A DNA stretch of 64,000 nt from Sphingomonas sp. (GTDB lineage Bacteria; Pseudomonadota; Alphaproteobacteria; Sphingomonadales; Sphingomonadaceae), in assembly GCF_019635455.1 (NCBI RefSeq), contig NZ_JAHBZJ010000010.1, positions 1 through 64,000 on the forward strand, given 5' to 3'. The position numbers and the translations under genes were made by a program. The notes below the pieces were generated by a model. It saw only the letters and a program-made list of their open reading frames with translations. It searched no databases and was not told the DNA's origin. Shown in pieces: positions 43,566 through 52,676 of the stretch (positions are counted from its first letter, which is position 1; every line of letters begins with the position of its first letter).

Positions 43566-44708
43566 TCATCGCGCCGGCTTTAGCGCGGTTTGCACGCCAT
43601 GTTCGTCGAACAGCGCGGTTTCCGGAACGGTGACGTTCGGCACGCGGCCGCCCGCGCGCCGATCGATTCCGAAGACGAAGGCAAGCACGGTCGCGACCGC
43701 CATGTACAGATCGTCGCGGATTTCCTGATTCTCGCGGCTGGTGAAGTAGATGGCACGCGCCAGCGGCGGCAGTTCCAGGCGCGGCACCGACAGTTCGTCG
43801 GCGAGTTCGCGGATCGCCAGCGCGATTTCGCCACGCCCCTTCGCGACGACCACCGGCACCTGATCCTTGCCGCTGTCATAGCGCAGCGCGACCGAGAAAT
43901 GGGTCGGGTTGGTAAGCACGACATGCGCGCCTTCCAGCTTGGTGCGCAGCCCGCCCTTCGCCATTTCCCGCTGGCGCTGGCGCTGCGCCGACTTGGCCTC
44001 GGGCGAGCCTTCGGTCTGCTTGTGCTCGTCCTTCACCTCCTGAAGCGACATTTTGAGCCGCTGGAAGTGACGAAAGATCTGGATCGGCAGATCGACGCCG
44101 GCGATCAGCAGCAATCCGCCCGCCATCACGAAGATCAGCGTCGCGAACGTGTCGCCGAGCGCCTTCACCGCCTGGCCGATATCGGACGAGACAAGGCCGA
44201 TGGTCGGCGCCGCCGACCCCCACAGCATCCACGCGCCCATCCCGCCGAGCAGGACGACCTTCAGCAGCGACTTGCCCAGTTCGATCCAGCCATTGGTGCC
44301 AAAGATCCGCTTGAGGCCCGAGCCGGGGTTGACGCGGCTGCCCTTGGGCGCGAGCAACTTGCCGTTGAAGTGCAGCGCGCCGAGCACCGCCTGGCTGGCG
44401 ATCGCGCCGACAAAGGCGAGGGCGAGCAGCGCGGCAAGCGACGGGGCGAGCTTCCACCCCGCAATCTCAAGCGCCTTGAGCGGCTGAAAGCTCTCGATAT
44501 CGTCGCGGCCGAAGGTGAAGCTGGCGGCCATCACCTCCTTGATCGCGCCCAGCAGCTGCGGCCCCATCAGCATCATCCAGCCACAGCCGAGCAGGACGAT
44601 CAGTGCCGCGCCGAAGTCGCGCGATTTGAGAAGGTCGCCATCCTCAAGCGCCTTTTGCTTGCGCTTGGGTGTTGGTGCTTGTGTCTTTTCGCCCGCGCTC
44701 TCCGACAT
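43566..44708 (-). CDS. flhB: Flagellar export switch protein FlhB
   Basis: 380-residue export gate component with four N-terminal transmembrane helices and a cytosolic autocleaving domain. The cleavage motif NPTH is at 267-270, close to its E. coli position, and the N-terminus has the Lys-rich TQAPTPKRKQKA segment. Start at 44708 overlaps the fliR stop (TGATG). It controls the change from rod-hook to filament export, together with FliK. Confidence 0.95.
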   Translation of the reverse strand: MSESAGEKTQAPTPKRKQKALEDGDLLKSRDFGAALIVLLGCGWMMLMGPQLLGAIKEVMAASFTFGRDDIESFQPLKALEIAGWKLAPSLAALLALAFVGAIASQAVLGALHFNGKLLAPKGSRVNPGSGLKRIFGTNGWIELGKSLLKVVLLGGMGAWMLWGSAAPTIGLVSSDIGQAVKALGDTFATLIFVMAGGLLLIAGVDLPIQIFRHFQRLKMSLQEVKDEHKQTEGSPEAKSAQRQRQREMAKGGLRTKLEGAHVVLTNPTHFSVALRYDSGKDQVPVVVAKGRGEIALAIRELADELSVPRLELPPLARAIYFTSRENQEIRDDLYMAVATVLAFVFGIDRRAGGRVPNVTVPETALFDEHGVQTALKPAR

Positions 44709-45481
44709 CAGCCGAGCACCAGCGTCCGGGCCGCATCGAGCGCCTCGCGCACGATCACCATCATGTAATCGCCCATCGCGGGCATGCCGACCAGCAGCGC
44801 CAGCACGCCCATGGCGAGGCTGGCGGGGATGCCGATCGCGAACAGGTTGAGCGCCGGCGCCGAACGCGAGAGCATGCCGACGACGATGTTGAGGCAGAGC
44901 AGCAGAAAACCGACCGGCAGCGCGAGCAGCAGCCCGGCAAGAAACGCATAGCCGCCGAACAGAACGATGTTCATGAGCTTGCCCGGCGCGAGCCACGCCT
45001 GTCCCGGCGGCAGCAGCTCATAGGAACGCACCACCAGATCGACCAGCACGAGATGCCCATCGACGGCCAGGAACAGCAAGGTGAGCAGCACGGTGAGGAA
45101 CTGACCGAGCGCCGGGGTGGCCTGGCCGCTCTGGGGGTTGATCGCGGTGGCGAAGGACAGCCCCATCGACACGCCGATCACCTCACTGGCGACGAGCGGT
45201 GCCGCGAATGCGATCTGGACGATGAAACCGAGCGCGAGGCCGACCAGGAGTTCGCCGGCGATCGACACGAAGGTCGTGAAGGCAAAGATTTCGGCGGGCG
45301 CCTGGACCGGCGCCGCGTTCATCGACAGGATGCCGACCGCGGCGGTGAGCAGGATGCGCACGTTGAGCGGCACCGAGACGGCACCGAACACCGGCGCGGC
45401 GACGAACGCCGCCCCGACGCGCACCATCGTGAAGAGCAGCGCCCAGAGCTGTGGCTCGATCGAGAGGCCGAAGCCCATCAT
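44708..45481 (-). CDS. fliR: Flagellar export gate protein FliR
   Basis: 257-residue integral-membrane component of the FliPQR export gate, about six helices, with the family segment VGLALGFIVQIAFAAPLVASEVIG and the IDPQxG-like INPQSGQATPALG. Two adjacent ATG codons (45481 and 45478); the first overlaps the stop of the small upstream ORF as ATGA. Confidence 0.93.
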   Translation of the reverse strand: MMGFGLSIEPQLWALLFTMVRVGAAFVAAPVFGAVSVPLNVRILLTAAVGILSMNAAPVQAPAEIFAFTTFVSIAGELLVGLALGFIVQIAFAAPLVASEVIGVSMGLSFATAINPQSGQATPALGQFLTVLLTLLFLAVDGHLVLVDLVVRSYELLPPGQAWLAPGKLMNIVLFGGYAFLAGLLLALPVGFLLLCLNIVVGMLSRSAPALNLFAIGIPASLAMGVLALLVGMPAMGDYMMVIVREALDAARTLVLG

Positions 45482-45615
45482 CGGCTATGGTCTGCGCTCG
45501 CGGGAGCGGGACCAGCCGACGCCACCACCCGGCCGTCGGCCAGGACATTCATATGGGTGACCGGGTGGGGGAGCGGGCTGGCACCGCTGTTCGGCAGAGC
45601 CGACTCACCGGTCAT
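45478..45615 (-). CDS. Unknown 45-residue ORF inserted between fliQ and fliR
   Basis: The gap between fliQ and fliR is exactly filled by a frame of 45 codons plus stop. Its ATG overlaps the fliQ TGA (ATGA, 45612-45615) and its TGA overlaps the fliR ATG (ATGA, 45478-45481), so ribosomes could pass fliQ, this ORF, fliR without release. The peptide starts MTGESALPNSGASPLPHP and ends ASADHSR; it is Pro/Ala/Ser-rich, with no transmembrane segment or known domain. It may be a real small flagellar protein or only a coupling device. fliQ and fliR are normally adjacent, so the insertion is unusual. Confidence 0.6.
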   Translation of the reverse strand: MTGESALPNSGASPLPHPVTHMNVLADGRVVASAGPAPASADHSR

Positions 45616-45881
45616 CTCACCAAATCCGGAATGCGTTCGAAAATGCCGGTCGTGAAATCGCCGAGCAACGTCATGATCATCCCGCCGAAGATGACCAGGC
45701 TGACGCCCACGATCATCAGCTTGGGAACGAAGGTGAGCGTCTGTTCCTGGATCGAGGTCGCCGCCTGCACCATGCCGAGGATCAGGCCCGACAGCAGCGC
45801 CGGGATCAGGATCGGCGCGGACGCGAGCGCAAGCACCCACAACGCTTCGCGCGCGACGGTCAGGAAATAGTCAGCGTCCAT
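45612..45881 (-). CDS. fliQ: Flagellar export gate protein FliQ
   Basis: 89-residue protein with two transmembrane helices, exactly the usual FliQ length. The typical sequence VQAATSIQEQTLTFVPKL links the helices. It is part of the FliP5Q4R1 export gate. Its stop overlaps the start of the small ORF that precedes fliR, and fliP ends about 33 bases upstream. Confidence 0.95.
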   Translation of the reverse strand: MDADYFLTVAREALWVLALASAPILIPALLSGLILGMVQAATSIQEQTLTFVPKLMIVGVSLVIFGGMIMTLLGDFTTGIFERIPDLVR

Positions 45882-45914
45882 TTGTTTGATCCTTGTGCGG
45901 CACCGGCGCGCGGG

Positions 45915-46727
45915 TCACGTACTGAAACTCGATGCGAGGCTGCCCATCGTCAGCGCCCAGCCATCGACGAGCACGAACAGCAGCAGCTTGAACGGCATCG
46001 AGATGATGGTCGGCGACATCATCATCATGCCAAGGCTCATCAGCACGGTGGCGACGATGAGATCGATGACGATGAACGGCAGGAAGATCAGGAAACCGAT
46101 CTGGAACGCGGTCTTCAACTCGCTGGTGACGAAGGCGGGCAGCAGGATCGAGAAGGGCGTATCCTTCGGATCGGCGATCGCGCCGGTCTTGGCGATGTCG
46201 GCGAACATGGTGACGTCCTTCACGCGCGTCTGCTTGAGCATGAAGGCGTGGAGCGGCTCGCCGGCCTTGGCGATCATTTCCGTCGCGCCGATGCGGCCGG
46301 CCGCATAGGGCTGGATCGCGGTGGCGTTCATCTGGTTGATCGTCGGCGCCATGATGAAGAAGGACAGGAACAGCGAGAGCCCGACCAGCACCTGGTTCGG
46401 CGGCGTCTGTTGCAGCCCCAGCGCCTGGCGCAGGATCGCCAGCACGATGATGATGCGGGTGAAGCTGGTCATCATCAGCAGGATGCCCGGCAGCACCGTG
46501 AGCAGGCCCATGATGATGAGGACCTGAAGCGACAGCGACAGCGGCGCATCGCCACCGCCCAGATCGCCGAGCGCGCGATCGACCGCATCGCCCATGCCGG
46601 GCGGCGGGGCGGCGGCGGGGGCGGCCACGGGCGGCGGCGCCGCCTGTGCGAACGCCGGCGCGACGAGGAACAGCGCGAGCGCGAGCGCCCCCAGGATCAG
46701 CGCGAAATGGCGCAGATTGGCGCTCAT
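45915..46727 (-). CDS. fliP: Flagellar export gate protein FliP
   Basis: 270-residue gate protein with a cleavable signal sequence, a Pro/Ala-rich segment and four transmembrane helices. Landmarks are [20 protein letters not shown] split over helix 1, [20 protein letters not shown] and the C-terminal [20 protein letters not shown]. The start codon overlaps the fliO stop by 4 bases. Confidence 0.95.
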   Translation of the reverse strand: MSANLRHFALILGALALALFLVAPAFAQAAPPPVAAPAAAPPPGMGDAVDRALGDLGGGDAPLSLSLQVLIIMGLLTVLPGILLMMTSFTRIIIVLAILRQALGLQQTPPNQVLVGLSLFLSFFIMAPTINQMNATAIQPYAAGRIGATEMIAKAGEPLHAFMLKQTRVKDVTMFADIAKTGAIADPKDTPFSILLPAFVTSELKTAFQIGFLIFLPFIVIDLIVATVLMSLGMMMMSPTIISMPFKLLLFVLVDGWALTMGSLASSFST

Positions 46728-46978
46728 CCGTCGATCCGGTCGATCAGGCTGACGCCGTTGCGGCTGACCGAAACGAGCAGACGGCGCCCCTCGACCTCCA
46801 GCACCGCGATGCGGGTGCCGGTCGATACCATCATCGTTTCGCGAACCTTCAGCAGGCGGTCACCCTGGTTACCCGGCAGCCGTGCCTCCAGCTTGCGCCA
46901 GAGATAGAGGCAGCCGATCAGCAGGCCGCAGACCAGCGGCAGCAGCACCACCAGCTTGAGGATGTAGGACCACATCAT
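46724..46978 (-). CDS. fliO: Flagellar biosynthesis protein FliO
   Basis: 84-residue bitopic protein: one N-terminal transmembrane helix (about 5-26) and a small cytosolic domain ([20 protein letters not shown], then [17 protein letters not shown]). This is a short FliO, which helps FliP assemble. It lies between fliN and fliP in the standard order. Confidence 0.85.
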   Translation of the reverse strand: MMWSYILKLVVLLPLVCGLLIGCLYLWRKLEARLPGNQGDRLLKVRETMMVSTGTRIAVLEVEGRRLLVSVSRNGVSLIDRIDG

Positions 46979-46988
46979 CGGATCGGCC

Positions 46989-47279
46989 TCAGCCCCGCTT
47001 TTCGGGCGAGACCAGTTCGGTCATGCGCACGCCGAACTTGTCGCCGACGGTGACGACTTCGCCACGGCCGATCAGCGTGCCGTTCACGAATACGTCGAGC
47101 AGCTCGTCCGCCTCGCGATCCAGTTCGATGACGCTGGTTTCGCCCAGCGCGAGCAGTTCGCGCAGCGTCAGCGTCGTCGATCCGATTTCGACCGTCAGCT
47201 TGACGCCGACATCCTGGAGGAGGTGAAAGTTGCTCGCCGCAGCCGTTTCGGCGGCGAAGCTGCCGGTCATGTCGTTCAT
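46989..47279 (-). CDS. fliN: Flagellar motor switch protein FliN
   Basis: 96-residue C-ring protein with a single SpoA domain (VKLTVEIGSTTLTLRELLAL, LDVFVNGTLIGRGEVVTVGD with RMTEL at the end). It forms the lower C-ring with FliM and helps dock the export ATPase complex. The N-terminal extension seen in some FliN is short. Its start overlaps the fliM stop by 4 bases. Confidence 0.93.
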   Translation of the reverse strand: MNDMTGSFAAETAAASNFHLLQDVGVKLTVEIGSTTLTLRELLALGETSVIELDREADELLDVFVNGTLIGRGEVVTVGDKFGVRMTELVSPEKRG

Positions 47280-48238
47280 CGTGCGTCCTCGAGTGAAAGC
47301 GGTTCGAATGTGGTCATGCGGATCGCGGCGCGGCCGTTGGCGGTGCCGACGGTGCCGTTGCCGAGCTTCTGGTTACCGACCATCACCGGCACGTCGGGGC
47401 CGAACGCGATCGGGATGACGTCGCCCGGCTTGAGCGCGACGAGGGTCGGAAAGGGGACGACCGGTTCGGCCAGCACCGAGCGGACCTGGAGCTTGACGCC
47501 CAGCACCGCGCGGGTCAGTCCGTTGCGCCATTCCGGCTCGACCTCCGGCTCACCGCCGATCACCTTCGCCGTGAGCGAGGGGGTGTAGGGCTTGAGCGCG
47601 GAAACCGGGTACAGGATGTCGATCCAGTGCGGCTTCACGCTGTCGGACCCGACGCCGAGCCGGGTGACCACCATCGGCTCGCCCGCATCGAGTTCGGGCG
47701 CGACCGAGAACGGGGTTGCCGCGGGCGCGGGTTCGAACGCGATCCGCGCCAGCATTTCCCAGGCCGGGCCGAGCTGGCCGGCGATCGCGCCTGCGATGCG
47801 GTTGAGCAGCGTATCGGCCGATCCGGTGAATTCGGTGGGCAGCGGGTGCGGCGCCTCGCCATCGCCACCAAAGAAACGGTCGAGCATTTCGAGCGCGAAC
47901 TTGCCATCGACGACGATCAGCGCGCGCCCGCGACCCGGCGTCATCGCCAGCGGGAGCCAGGCGGTGAGGCCATCGGGGCGTTCGCCGCGATAATCGCCGA
48001 ACCGCTGGACCGCGAGCGGCTCTGCCCAGCAGCGCGCGCCCTCGCCGACCAGCGGCTCGAAGACCGATTTGAGCGTCTTGGCGATTCGCGCCGTCAGATG
48101 CTGCACCCCATGCAGATCGCCGAACGGATTGAGCGCGACCGCGCCCAGCGCGGGCGCGTGTTCCGCGCCCGCGCGGGCGCGTTCGCGCCGATCGGTGGCC
48201 TCTTGCTCGGTGGCAGGATCTGAAGGGCTGTTAACCAT
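47276..48238 (-). CDS. fliM: Flagellar motor switch protein FliM, lacking the N-terminal CheY-binding motif
   Basis: 320-residue C-ring protein: a middle domain (about 45-220, with the FliG-contacting FFGGDGEAPHP region) and a C-terminal SpoA domain (about 235-310). The usual N-terminal LSQxEIDALL motif, which binds phosphorylated CheY, is absent: the protein opens MVNSPSDPATEQEATDRRER. The start cannot lie further upstream, since an in-frame stop (that of fliL) is only 9 bases before the ATG. This motor may therefore receive the chemotaxis signal differently. No che genes occur in the window. Confidence 0.88.
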   Translation of the reverse strand: MVNSPSDPATEQEATDRRERARAGAEHAPALGAVALNPFGDLHGVQHLTARIAKTLKSVFEPLVGEGARCWAEPLAVQRFGDYRGERPDGLTAWLPLAMTPGRGRALIVVDGKFALEMLDRFFGGDGEAPHPLPTEFTGSADTLLNRIAGAIAGQLGPAWEMLARIAFEPAPAATPFSVAPELDAGEPMVVTRLGVGSDSVKPHWIDILYPVSALKPYTPSLTAKVIGGEPEVEPEWRNGLTRAVLGVKLQVRSVLAEPVVPFPTLVALKPGDVIPIAFGPDVPVMVGNQKLGNGTVGTANGRAAIRMTTFEPLSLEDAR

Positions 48239-48244
48239 GCCCGT

Positions 48245-48868
48245 TCACTGAACAATGAAATTGGTAAAGTAGACGTTACTAACGCCGCCAAAGCCCTCTT
48301 TTTCTTTCAAAACGCCATTGATCGCGACCGCGAGCCGCTTTTGCAGCGCCTTTTTCCCATCGGCGCTGAAGACGTCATCCTCGCTGGTTTCGCCCAGCGC
48401 CATCAGCACGGCGGAGCGCACCGCCATTTCGTGCGTCTTCAGATTCTCGATCACGCGATTGTCATAGGGCGTGGAGATCGCGATCCCGATCTGGATGAAA
48501 TGGACGCTTTCACGCAGGTTGGAGGTAAACTCCTTTTCCATGGCGTAGTAGGTCGAGGCGTATTTGTCGCCGCCCGACCCCTTGGGCGTGGGCAGGCCAC
48601 CGCCCGCGCCGCCTTCGCCGCCCTCGCCCCCGCCTTCACCCTTGACCGAGGCGCGGACTTCCTCGCTCTTCGGCACCAGATGCGGCTGATCCGGGGCGGC
48701 GGCTTCGGCATGGGCGCCGCCGCCGCCGATCAGGCCGGAACTGGCCGCATAGAGGCCGCCGCCGACGCCGCCGCCCACCAGCACCACCAGACCGGTGCCG
48801 ATCAGCACCCATTTCATCGCGCCGCCCTTTTTCTTTTTCGGCGCGGCTTCCGCCTTGTCGTCACTCAT
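48245..48868 (-). CDS. fliL: Flagellar basal body-associated protein FliL
   Basis: 207-residue inner-membrane protein: short cytosolic Lys-rich N-terminus, one transmembrane helix (about 20-42), a long Gly/Glu-rich linker (GEGGGEGGEGGAGGG) and a periplasmic domain of stomatin-like fold ending VYFTNFIVQ. FliL surrounds the stator units and tunes motor torque. The glycine linker is longer than in enteric FliL. Confidence 0.9.
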   Translation of the reverse strand: MSDDKAEAAPKKKKGGAMKWVLIGTGLVVLVGGGVGGGLYAASSGLIGGGGAHAEAAAPDQPHLVPKSEEVRASVKGEGGGEGGEGGAGGGLPTPKGSGGDKYASTYYAMEKEFTSNLRESVHFIQIGIAISTPYDNRVIENLKTHEMAVRSAVLMALGETSEDDVFSADGKKALQKRLAVAINGVLKEKEGFGGVSNVYFTNFIVQ

Positions 48869-48891
48869 CGTTCAATCCCCCTCAGGAAGTT

Positions 48892-50889
48892 TCATGCAAT
48901 TCGATCATCGGCCGGCGCGCCCTCATCGCTGACGGCGGCGCTCACGGTGCGGGGCCGTGCCGGTGCGCCGGGTTCGCCCTGTTGTCGCGCGTGCGATTGG
49001 CCGCCCTCTCCGCCGACGCTGGTCTGACCCAGTTTCACCCCGCGCGCGTCGGCCAGTTCGGTCAGGCGCGGCGCGGCCTCGGCGAGCAGCTGGCGGGTCG
49101 CGGCGTTTTCGGCGTTGAAGTGGACGTGCAGGCGATCGCCATCGCGCCGGATCGACACATCGACATTGCCGAGATTTTCGGGCGCGAGACGGATGCGCGT
49201 ATCCGCCGCCTCGGCTGCGTCGCGCAGCGCGGCGATCCGGTCGATCATCTTGCCCCCCCAATCGTCGCGCGTCAGATCGAGCGGAGCCTGATCGACGCCG
49301 GCCTTGGCCTGGACGGTGGTGCGCAACTGATCGCTGGCGACCATTTCCGCCGCGCGCAGCGAAGGTTCGACGAACCCGGGCGTGTCGGTATCGCCATCGC
49401 GCTGCGCCGCGAGGATCGCGGCGGCGAAGGCATGGACTGCGGCGACCGGCGCCGCCGGCATCGCCGGTGCGATGGCGGGCGCAATGGCCGGAGTCGGCAG
49501 GGGCTGGGCCTGCGCAGCGGTCACTCCCGCGCGTTCGACGGGGGTGGTCGCCAGCCCGTCATCGGTCGCGGCAGTTGGCGCGGTCGCAGGGGTTGCGGCG
49601 TCATGGCCCCGCGCCGGCAACGACACCGGCGCGGATCCCGCATCGACGGCGTCGCCCGACGGTAGCGTCGGCGCGGCAACGGGTGCCGGGGCAACCGGGC
49701 CATGCGAAGCGGTCGCGGCCCGCGCGCCGGCCAGTCCGCCCTCGACGGGCGCCGATGGTTCGGCGAGCGGGTGCGTAACGGGCAGCGCGCGACTGTCGGC
49801 GGCTCCGGCGATGCGAATCAGGGCTGCGCTACCTGGCTCCGCGCGATCGGACGGTGGCGCCACCACACCCGTCGGCACGGATGGGATCGCGGCAACGGAC
49901 ATCGCGTCCGCCGCGATCGCCGCGTGCGGAGCGCGGCTGGTCGCGGTATCGCTGCGTTTCGGGGTGCTCGCGACCGGCGCGTCGGCGGCGATCTCGTCGG
50001 GTTGAACCGGACCGATCGGGTCCGGCATCTCGGACGCGAGCGACAAGGTCGGGAAGGCGGCCTGCGACGCCGGCGCGGACCGCTCACGCGGATCGATCTT
50101 CGTCCGTGGCGCATCGATCGACAAAGGGGGTGCGGACGGGATCGAAGGGGCGGCCTGCGCCGGCACCACCGTCGAAATGCCTGCGTCAGACACAACCCCG
50201 ACACGCGCGACGGCGACAGGGACGTCGGTCGGCGCCGCCGCAACTGCGCGAACGCCCCCTATCGGTTCAGGCGCGCGCTTCACATCATCCGGGGCGGTGG
50301 TCGCAGGCGACAATGCGTCCCGCCCGTCCGGCGCCGCATACGGAACCGTCCGGCCCGCACCAGGAATCGCGATCGGTGCCGTCGGTGCCGGATCGCCCGT
50401 CCCCATTGTGCGCGGCGCGACCTCGACCGAAGACGCGGGCGTCGTTGTCTCGGGGATCACGCCGGTCGCGCCTGGCATGGCTTCGACAACGGCAGCATCA
50501 GCGGCCGGGGTGGCCATAACCGGGCGGCGCGCGTGCGCGCCCGGCGGCGTATCGGGCAACACGGCGCCGTCGCCGGCGGCGATGTCCGGACTCGCGGGAT
50601 CGACGGGCAACGCGACGCCGCCCGGCATCCAGGCAAGCAGCGGTTCGCCATCCCCGCCGTCGTCGCCCTCAGCCTCGCCTTCGCCATCCCGCGCCGCGGC
50701 CGGCAACATCTTGCCGGTTGCGGCAGCTTCCTTCCGCCCCGACGGCGTCACGACATCGGTCGCGGGCGCGGTCAGGCCGATCAGCGCGCGCGCGAAATCG
50801 GCAGCGCCCGGCAGCGCGCCAGGCGCGCCACGCGGCGGAAAAGCCGGCATCAGCGATGGCAAGGCGGTGGTGGAGAGCAAATCTGGCAC
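48892..50889 (-). CDS. fliK: Flagellar hook-length control protein FliK
   Basis: About 665 residues. A long, disordered Ala/Pro/Thr-rich N-terminal ruler region is followed by the FliK C-terminal domain (about 545-635: MIDRIAALRDAAEAADTRIR, LAPENLGNVDVSIRRDGDRL, LLAEAAPRLTELADARGVKL), which contacts FlhB to switch export specificity. Such ruler proteins vary widely in length; this is on the long side. No ATG fits: the GTG at 50889 follows AAGGAG at a longish spacing and comes after the fliJ stop. The start is the weakest part of the call. Confidence 0.85.
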   Translation of the reverse strand: MPDLLSTTALPSLMPAFPPRGAPGALPGAADFARALIGLTAPATDVVTPSGRKEAAATGKMLPAAARDGEGEAEGDDGGDGEPLLAWMPGGVALPVDPASPDIAAGDGAVLPDTPPGAHARRPVMATPAADAAVVEAMPGATGVIPETTTPASSVEVAPRTMGTGDPAPTAPIAIPGAGRTVPYAAPDGRDALSPATTAPDDVKRAPEPIGGVRAVAAAPTDVPVAVARVGVVSDAGISTVVPAQAAPSIPSAPPLSIDAPRTKIDPRERSAPASQAAFPTLSLASEMPDPIGPVQPDEIAADAPVASTPKRSDTATSRAPHAAIAADAMSVAAIPSVPTGVVAPPSDRAEPGSAALIRIAGAADSRALPVTHPLAEPSAPVEGGLAGARAATASHGPVAPAPVAAPTLPSGDAVDAGSAPVSLPARGHDAATPATAPTAATDDGLATTPVERAGVTAAQAQPLPTPAIAPAIAPAMPAAPVAAVHAFAAAILAAQRDGDTDTPGFVEPSLRAAEMVASDQLRTTVQAKAGVDQAPLDLTRDDWGGKMIDRIAALRDAAEAADTRIRLAPENLGNVDVSIRRDGDRLHVHFNAENAATRQLLAEAAPRLTELADARGVKLGQTSVGGEGGQSHARQQGEPGAPARPRTVSAAVSDEGAPADDRIA

Positions 50890-50917
50890 GTGCGGCGAAA
50901 CTCCTTCGCCGGTCAGT

Positions 50918-51349
50918 TCAGCAAGGATCGTGCCGTTTTCTCGGAATGGCGGGCATATCCTCCAGCGCACGCATCGCGCGGCGCGCGGCGCTCGCTTCGG
51001 CGCGCTCGACCAGCTTCTCGATCGCGGTCTGGTCGCGCTTCGCCTCCTGCGTCGCGGCGCGCGCGGTGTCGAGGCCGCGCTGGGCCTGTTCGACGCGCCG
51101 CTCGGCGGCAAAGGCGGACTGGTGCAGCCGCTCGCGATAATGCGCTGCGGCGATCAGCGTCGTCGCGCTGCCGGGAGCCGGCGCCGGTGACGGCGCGACG
51201 CCGGCGGCCAGCTGGGCGATGCGCAGGCGCAGCGCCTCCTCATTGGCGACCTTCGCCTGTGCCTCTGCCTCGCTCGCGCGGACCATGTCGAGCTGAAGCG
51301 TGCGGACGCGCAGGATGCGGTCGAGCTTTTTCGCGTGGCGGTCAGCCAT
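50918..51349 (-). CDS. fliJ: Flagellar export chaperone FliJ
   Basis: 143-residue, almost entirely helical coiled-coil protein that fits into the FliI hexamer like the gamma subunit of F-ATPase and activates export. Assignment rests on coiled-coil character, size and position directly after fliI. ATG 51349 overlaps the fliI stop by 8 bases; a TTG two codons earlier is also open. Confidence 0.82.
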   Translation of the reverse strand: MADRHAKKLDRILRVRTLQLDMVRASEAEAQAKVANEEALRLRIAQLAAGVAPSPAPAPGSATTLIAAAHYRERLHQSAFAAERRVEQAQRGLDTARAATQEAKRDQTAIEKLVERAEASAARRAMRALEDMPAIPRKRHDPC

Positions 51350-52670
51350 CGCCAAAGACGCCGGTCAGCTCGGCCACGGCGTCATCGAGGGTTACCGTCT
51401 CGTCATAGGCCTGACGGATATAGTCGAGGACGGAATCATGGCATGCGATCGCCGCGTCGATCGCCGGATCGGCGCCGGCGCGATAGGCGCCCATCAGCAC
51501 CAGATCACGGTTTTCCTCATAGGTCGCGAGATGCCGGCGCAGCACCCGCGCGGCGGCGACATGCTCCTTGCCGGCGATATCGGTCATGACGCGGCTGACC
51601 GACGGCCCCAGATCGATGGCCGGATAGACCCCGCGCTCGGCAAGCGCGCGGCTGAGCACGATATGCCCGTCAAGGATCGACCGCGCCGAATCGACCACCG
51701 GATCATTGCCGTCATCGCCATCGGCCAGCACGGTGTAGATGGCGGTGATCGACCCGCCGGTGTGGACATCGGTCCCCGCGCGCTCGATCAGGCTGGGCAG
51801 CATCGCGATGGCGCTGGGCGGATAGCCGCGCGCCGACGCCGGTTCGCCGAGCGCCAGGCCGATCTCGCGGCCGGCATGCGCGACGCGGGTGAGCGAATCC
51901 ATGATCAGCAGCACCTTCTTGCCCTCGGCGCGAAAGGCTTCGGCGATCGCGGTGGCGCGCAGCGCGCCGCGGATACGGAGCACGGGCGAATGGTTCGCCG
52001 GCACCGCGACCACCACCGATCGCGCGCGCGCCTCCCCCGCGACCTTCGTTTCGAGAAAGTCGGAAACCTCACGCGAGCGTTCGCCGATCAGGCCGATCAC
52101 GATCACGTCCGCCTTTGCCGCGCGGACCATCATGCCGAGCAGGACCGATTTGCCCACCCCCGACCCCGCCATGATGCCGACGCGCTGACCCTGGCCGATG
52201 GTGAGCAGCCCGTTGATCGCGCGCACCCCGACATCGAGCGGCTGGAGCACGCGTCCGCGATCCAGCGGCGATTGAATCTTGCCGGCGAGCGGCCATTTGT
52301 CCGCACCGCGGATCGGACCCAGACCGTCGATCGGCTTGCCCGCGCCATCGACCACCCGGCCAAGCAGCGCCGCCCCAACCTCCGCCTCGCCCGGCGGACC
52401 GACGGGACGCACCGGCGCGTTCGGCAGCAGGGCCGCGGGACCGCCAAGGTTCATCAGCAGCGTCTTGCCCCCGCGAAAGCCGATCACTTCGGCCTCGACG
52501 CGCTGCGCGCCCTCGCCGATCGCGCAGACAGTGCCGACCGGAAGCGACAGGCCGACCGCCTCCATCAACAGGCCGTCATAGGATGACAGCCGCCCGGACA
52601 CTTTGGGTTTCGGGCGGAAATCGTCGCAGGACAGGCCGTCGAGATAGTCGGCGGTAAAGCGGTTCAGCAT
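51342..52670 (-). CDS. fliI: Flagellum-specific ATP synthase-like ATPase FliI
   Basis: 442-residue hexameric ATPase that unfolds and feeds substrates to the flagellar export gate. Walker A is GSGVGKSVLLGMM, followed by the RSREVSDFLE segment and Walker B VLLIMDSLTRVAHA; SARGYPPSAIAMLPSLIERAG is the family signature region. The N-terminal F1-like barrel is complete. Confidence 0.96.
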   Translation of the reverse strand: MLNRFTADYLDGLSCDDFRPKPKVSGRLSSYDGLLMEAVGLSLPVGTVCAIGEGAQRVEAEVIGFRGGKTLLMNLGGPAALLPNAPVRPVGPPGEAEVGAALLGRVVDGAGKPIDGLGPIRGADKWPLAGKIQSPLDRGRVLQPLDVGVRAINGLLTIGQGQRVGIMAGSGVGKSVLLGMMVRAAKADVIVIGLIGERSREVSDFLETKVAGEARARSVVVAVPANHSPVLRIRGALRATAIAEAFRAEGKKVLLIMDSLTRVAHAGREIGLALGEPASARGYPPSAIAMLPSLIERAGTDVHTGGSITAIYTVLADGDDGNDPVVDSARSILDGHIVLSRALAERGVYPAIDLGPSVSRVMTDIAGKEHVAAARVLRRHLATYEENRDLVLMGAYRAGADPAIDAAIACHDSVLDYIRQAYDETVTLDDAVAELTGVFGDG

Positions 52671-52676
52671 GGGGCC

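Noticed and set aside
45882..46907. 341-codon plus frame opposite fliP and fliO
   Set aside because: Antisense to genes with clear family sequences and correct flagellar order.
49702..51408. Long plus-strand frame opposite fliK
   Set aside because: Arises from the repetitive Ala/Pro/Thr codons of fliK on the other strand; composition is extreme Arg-rich shadow.
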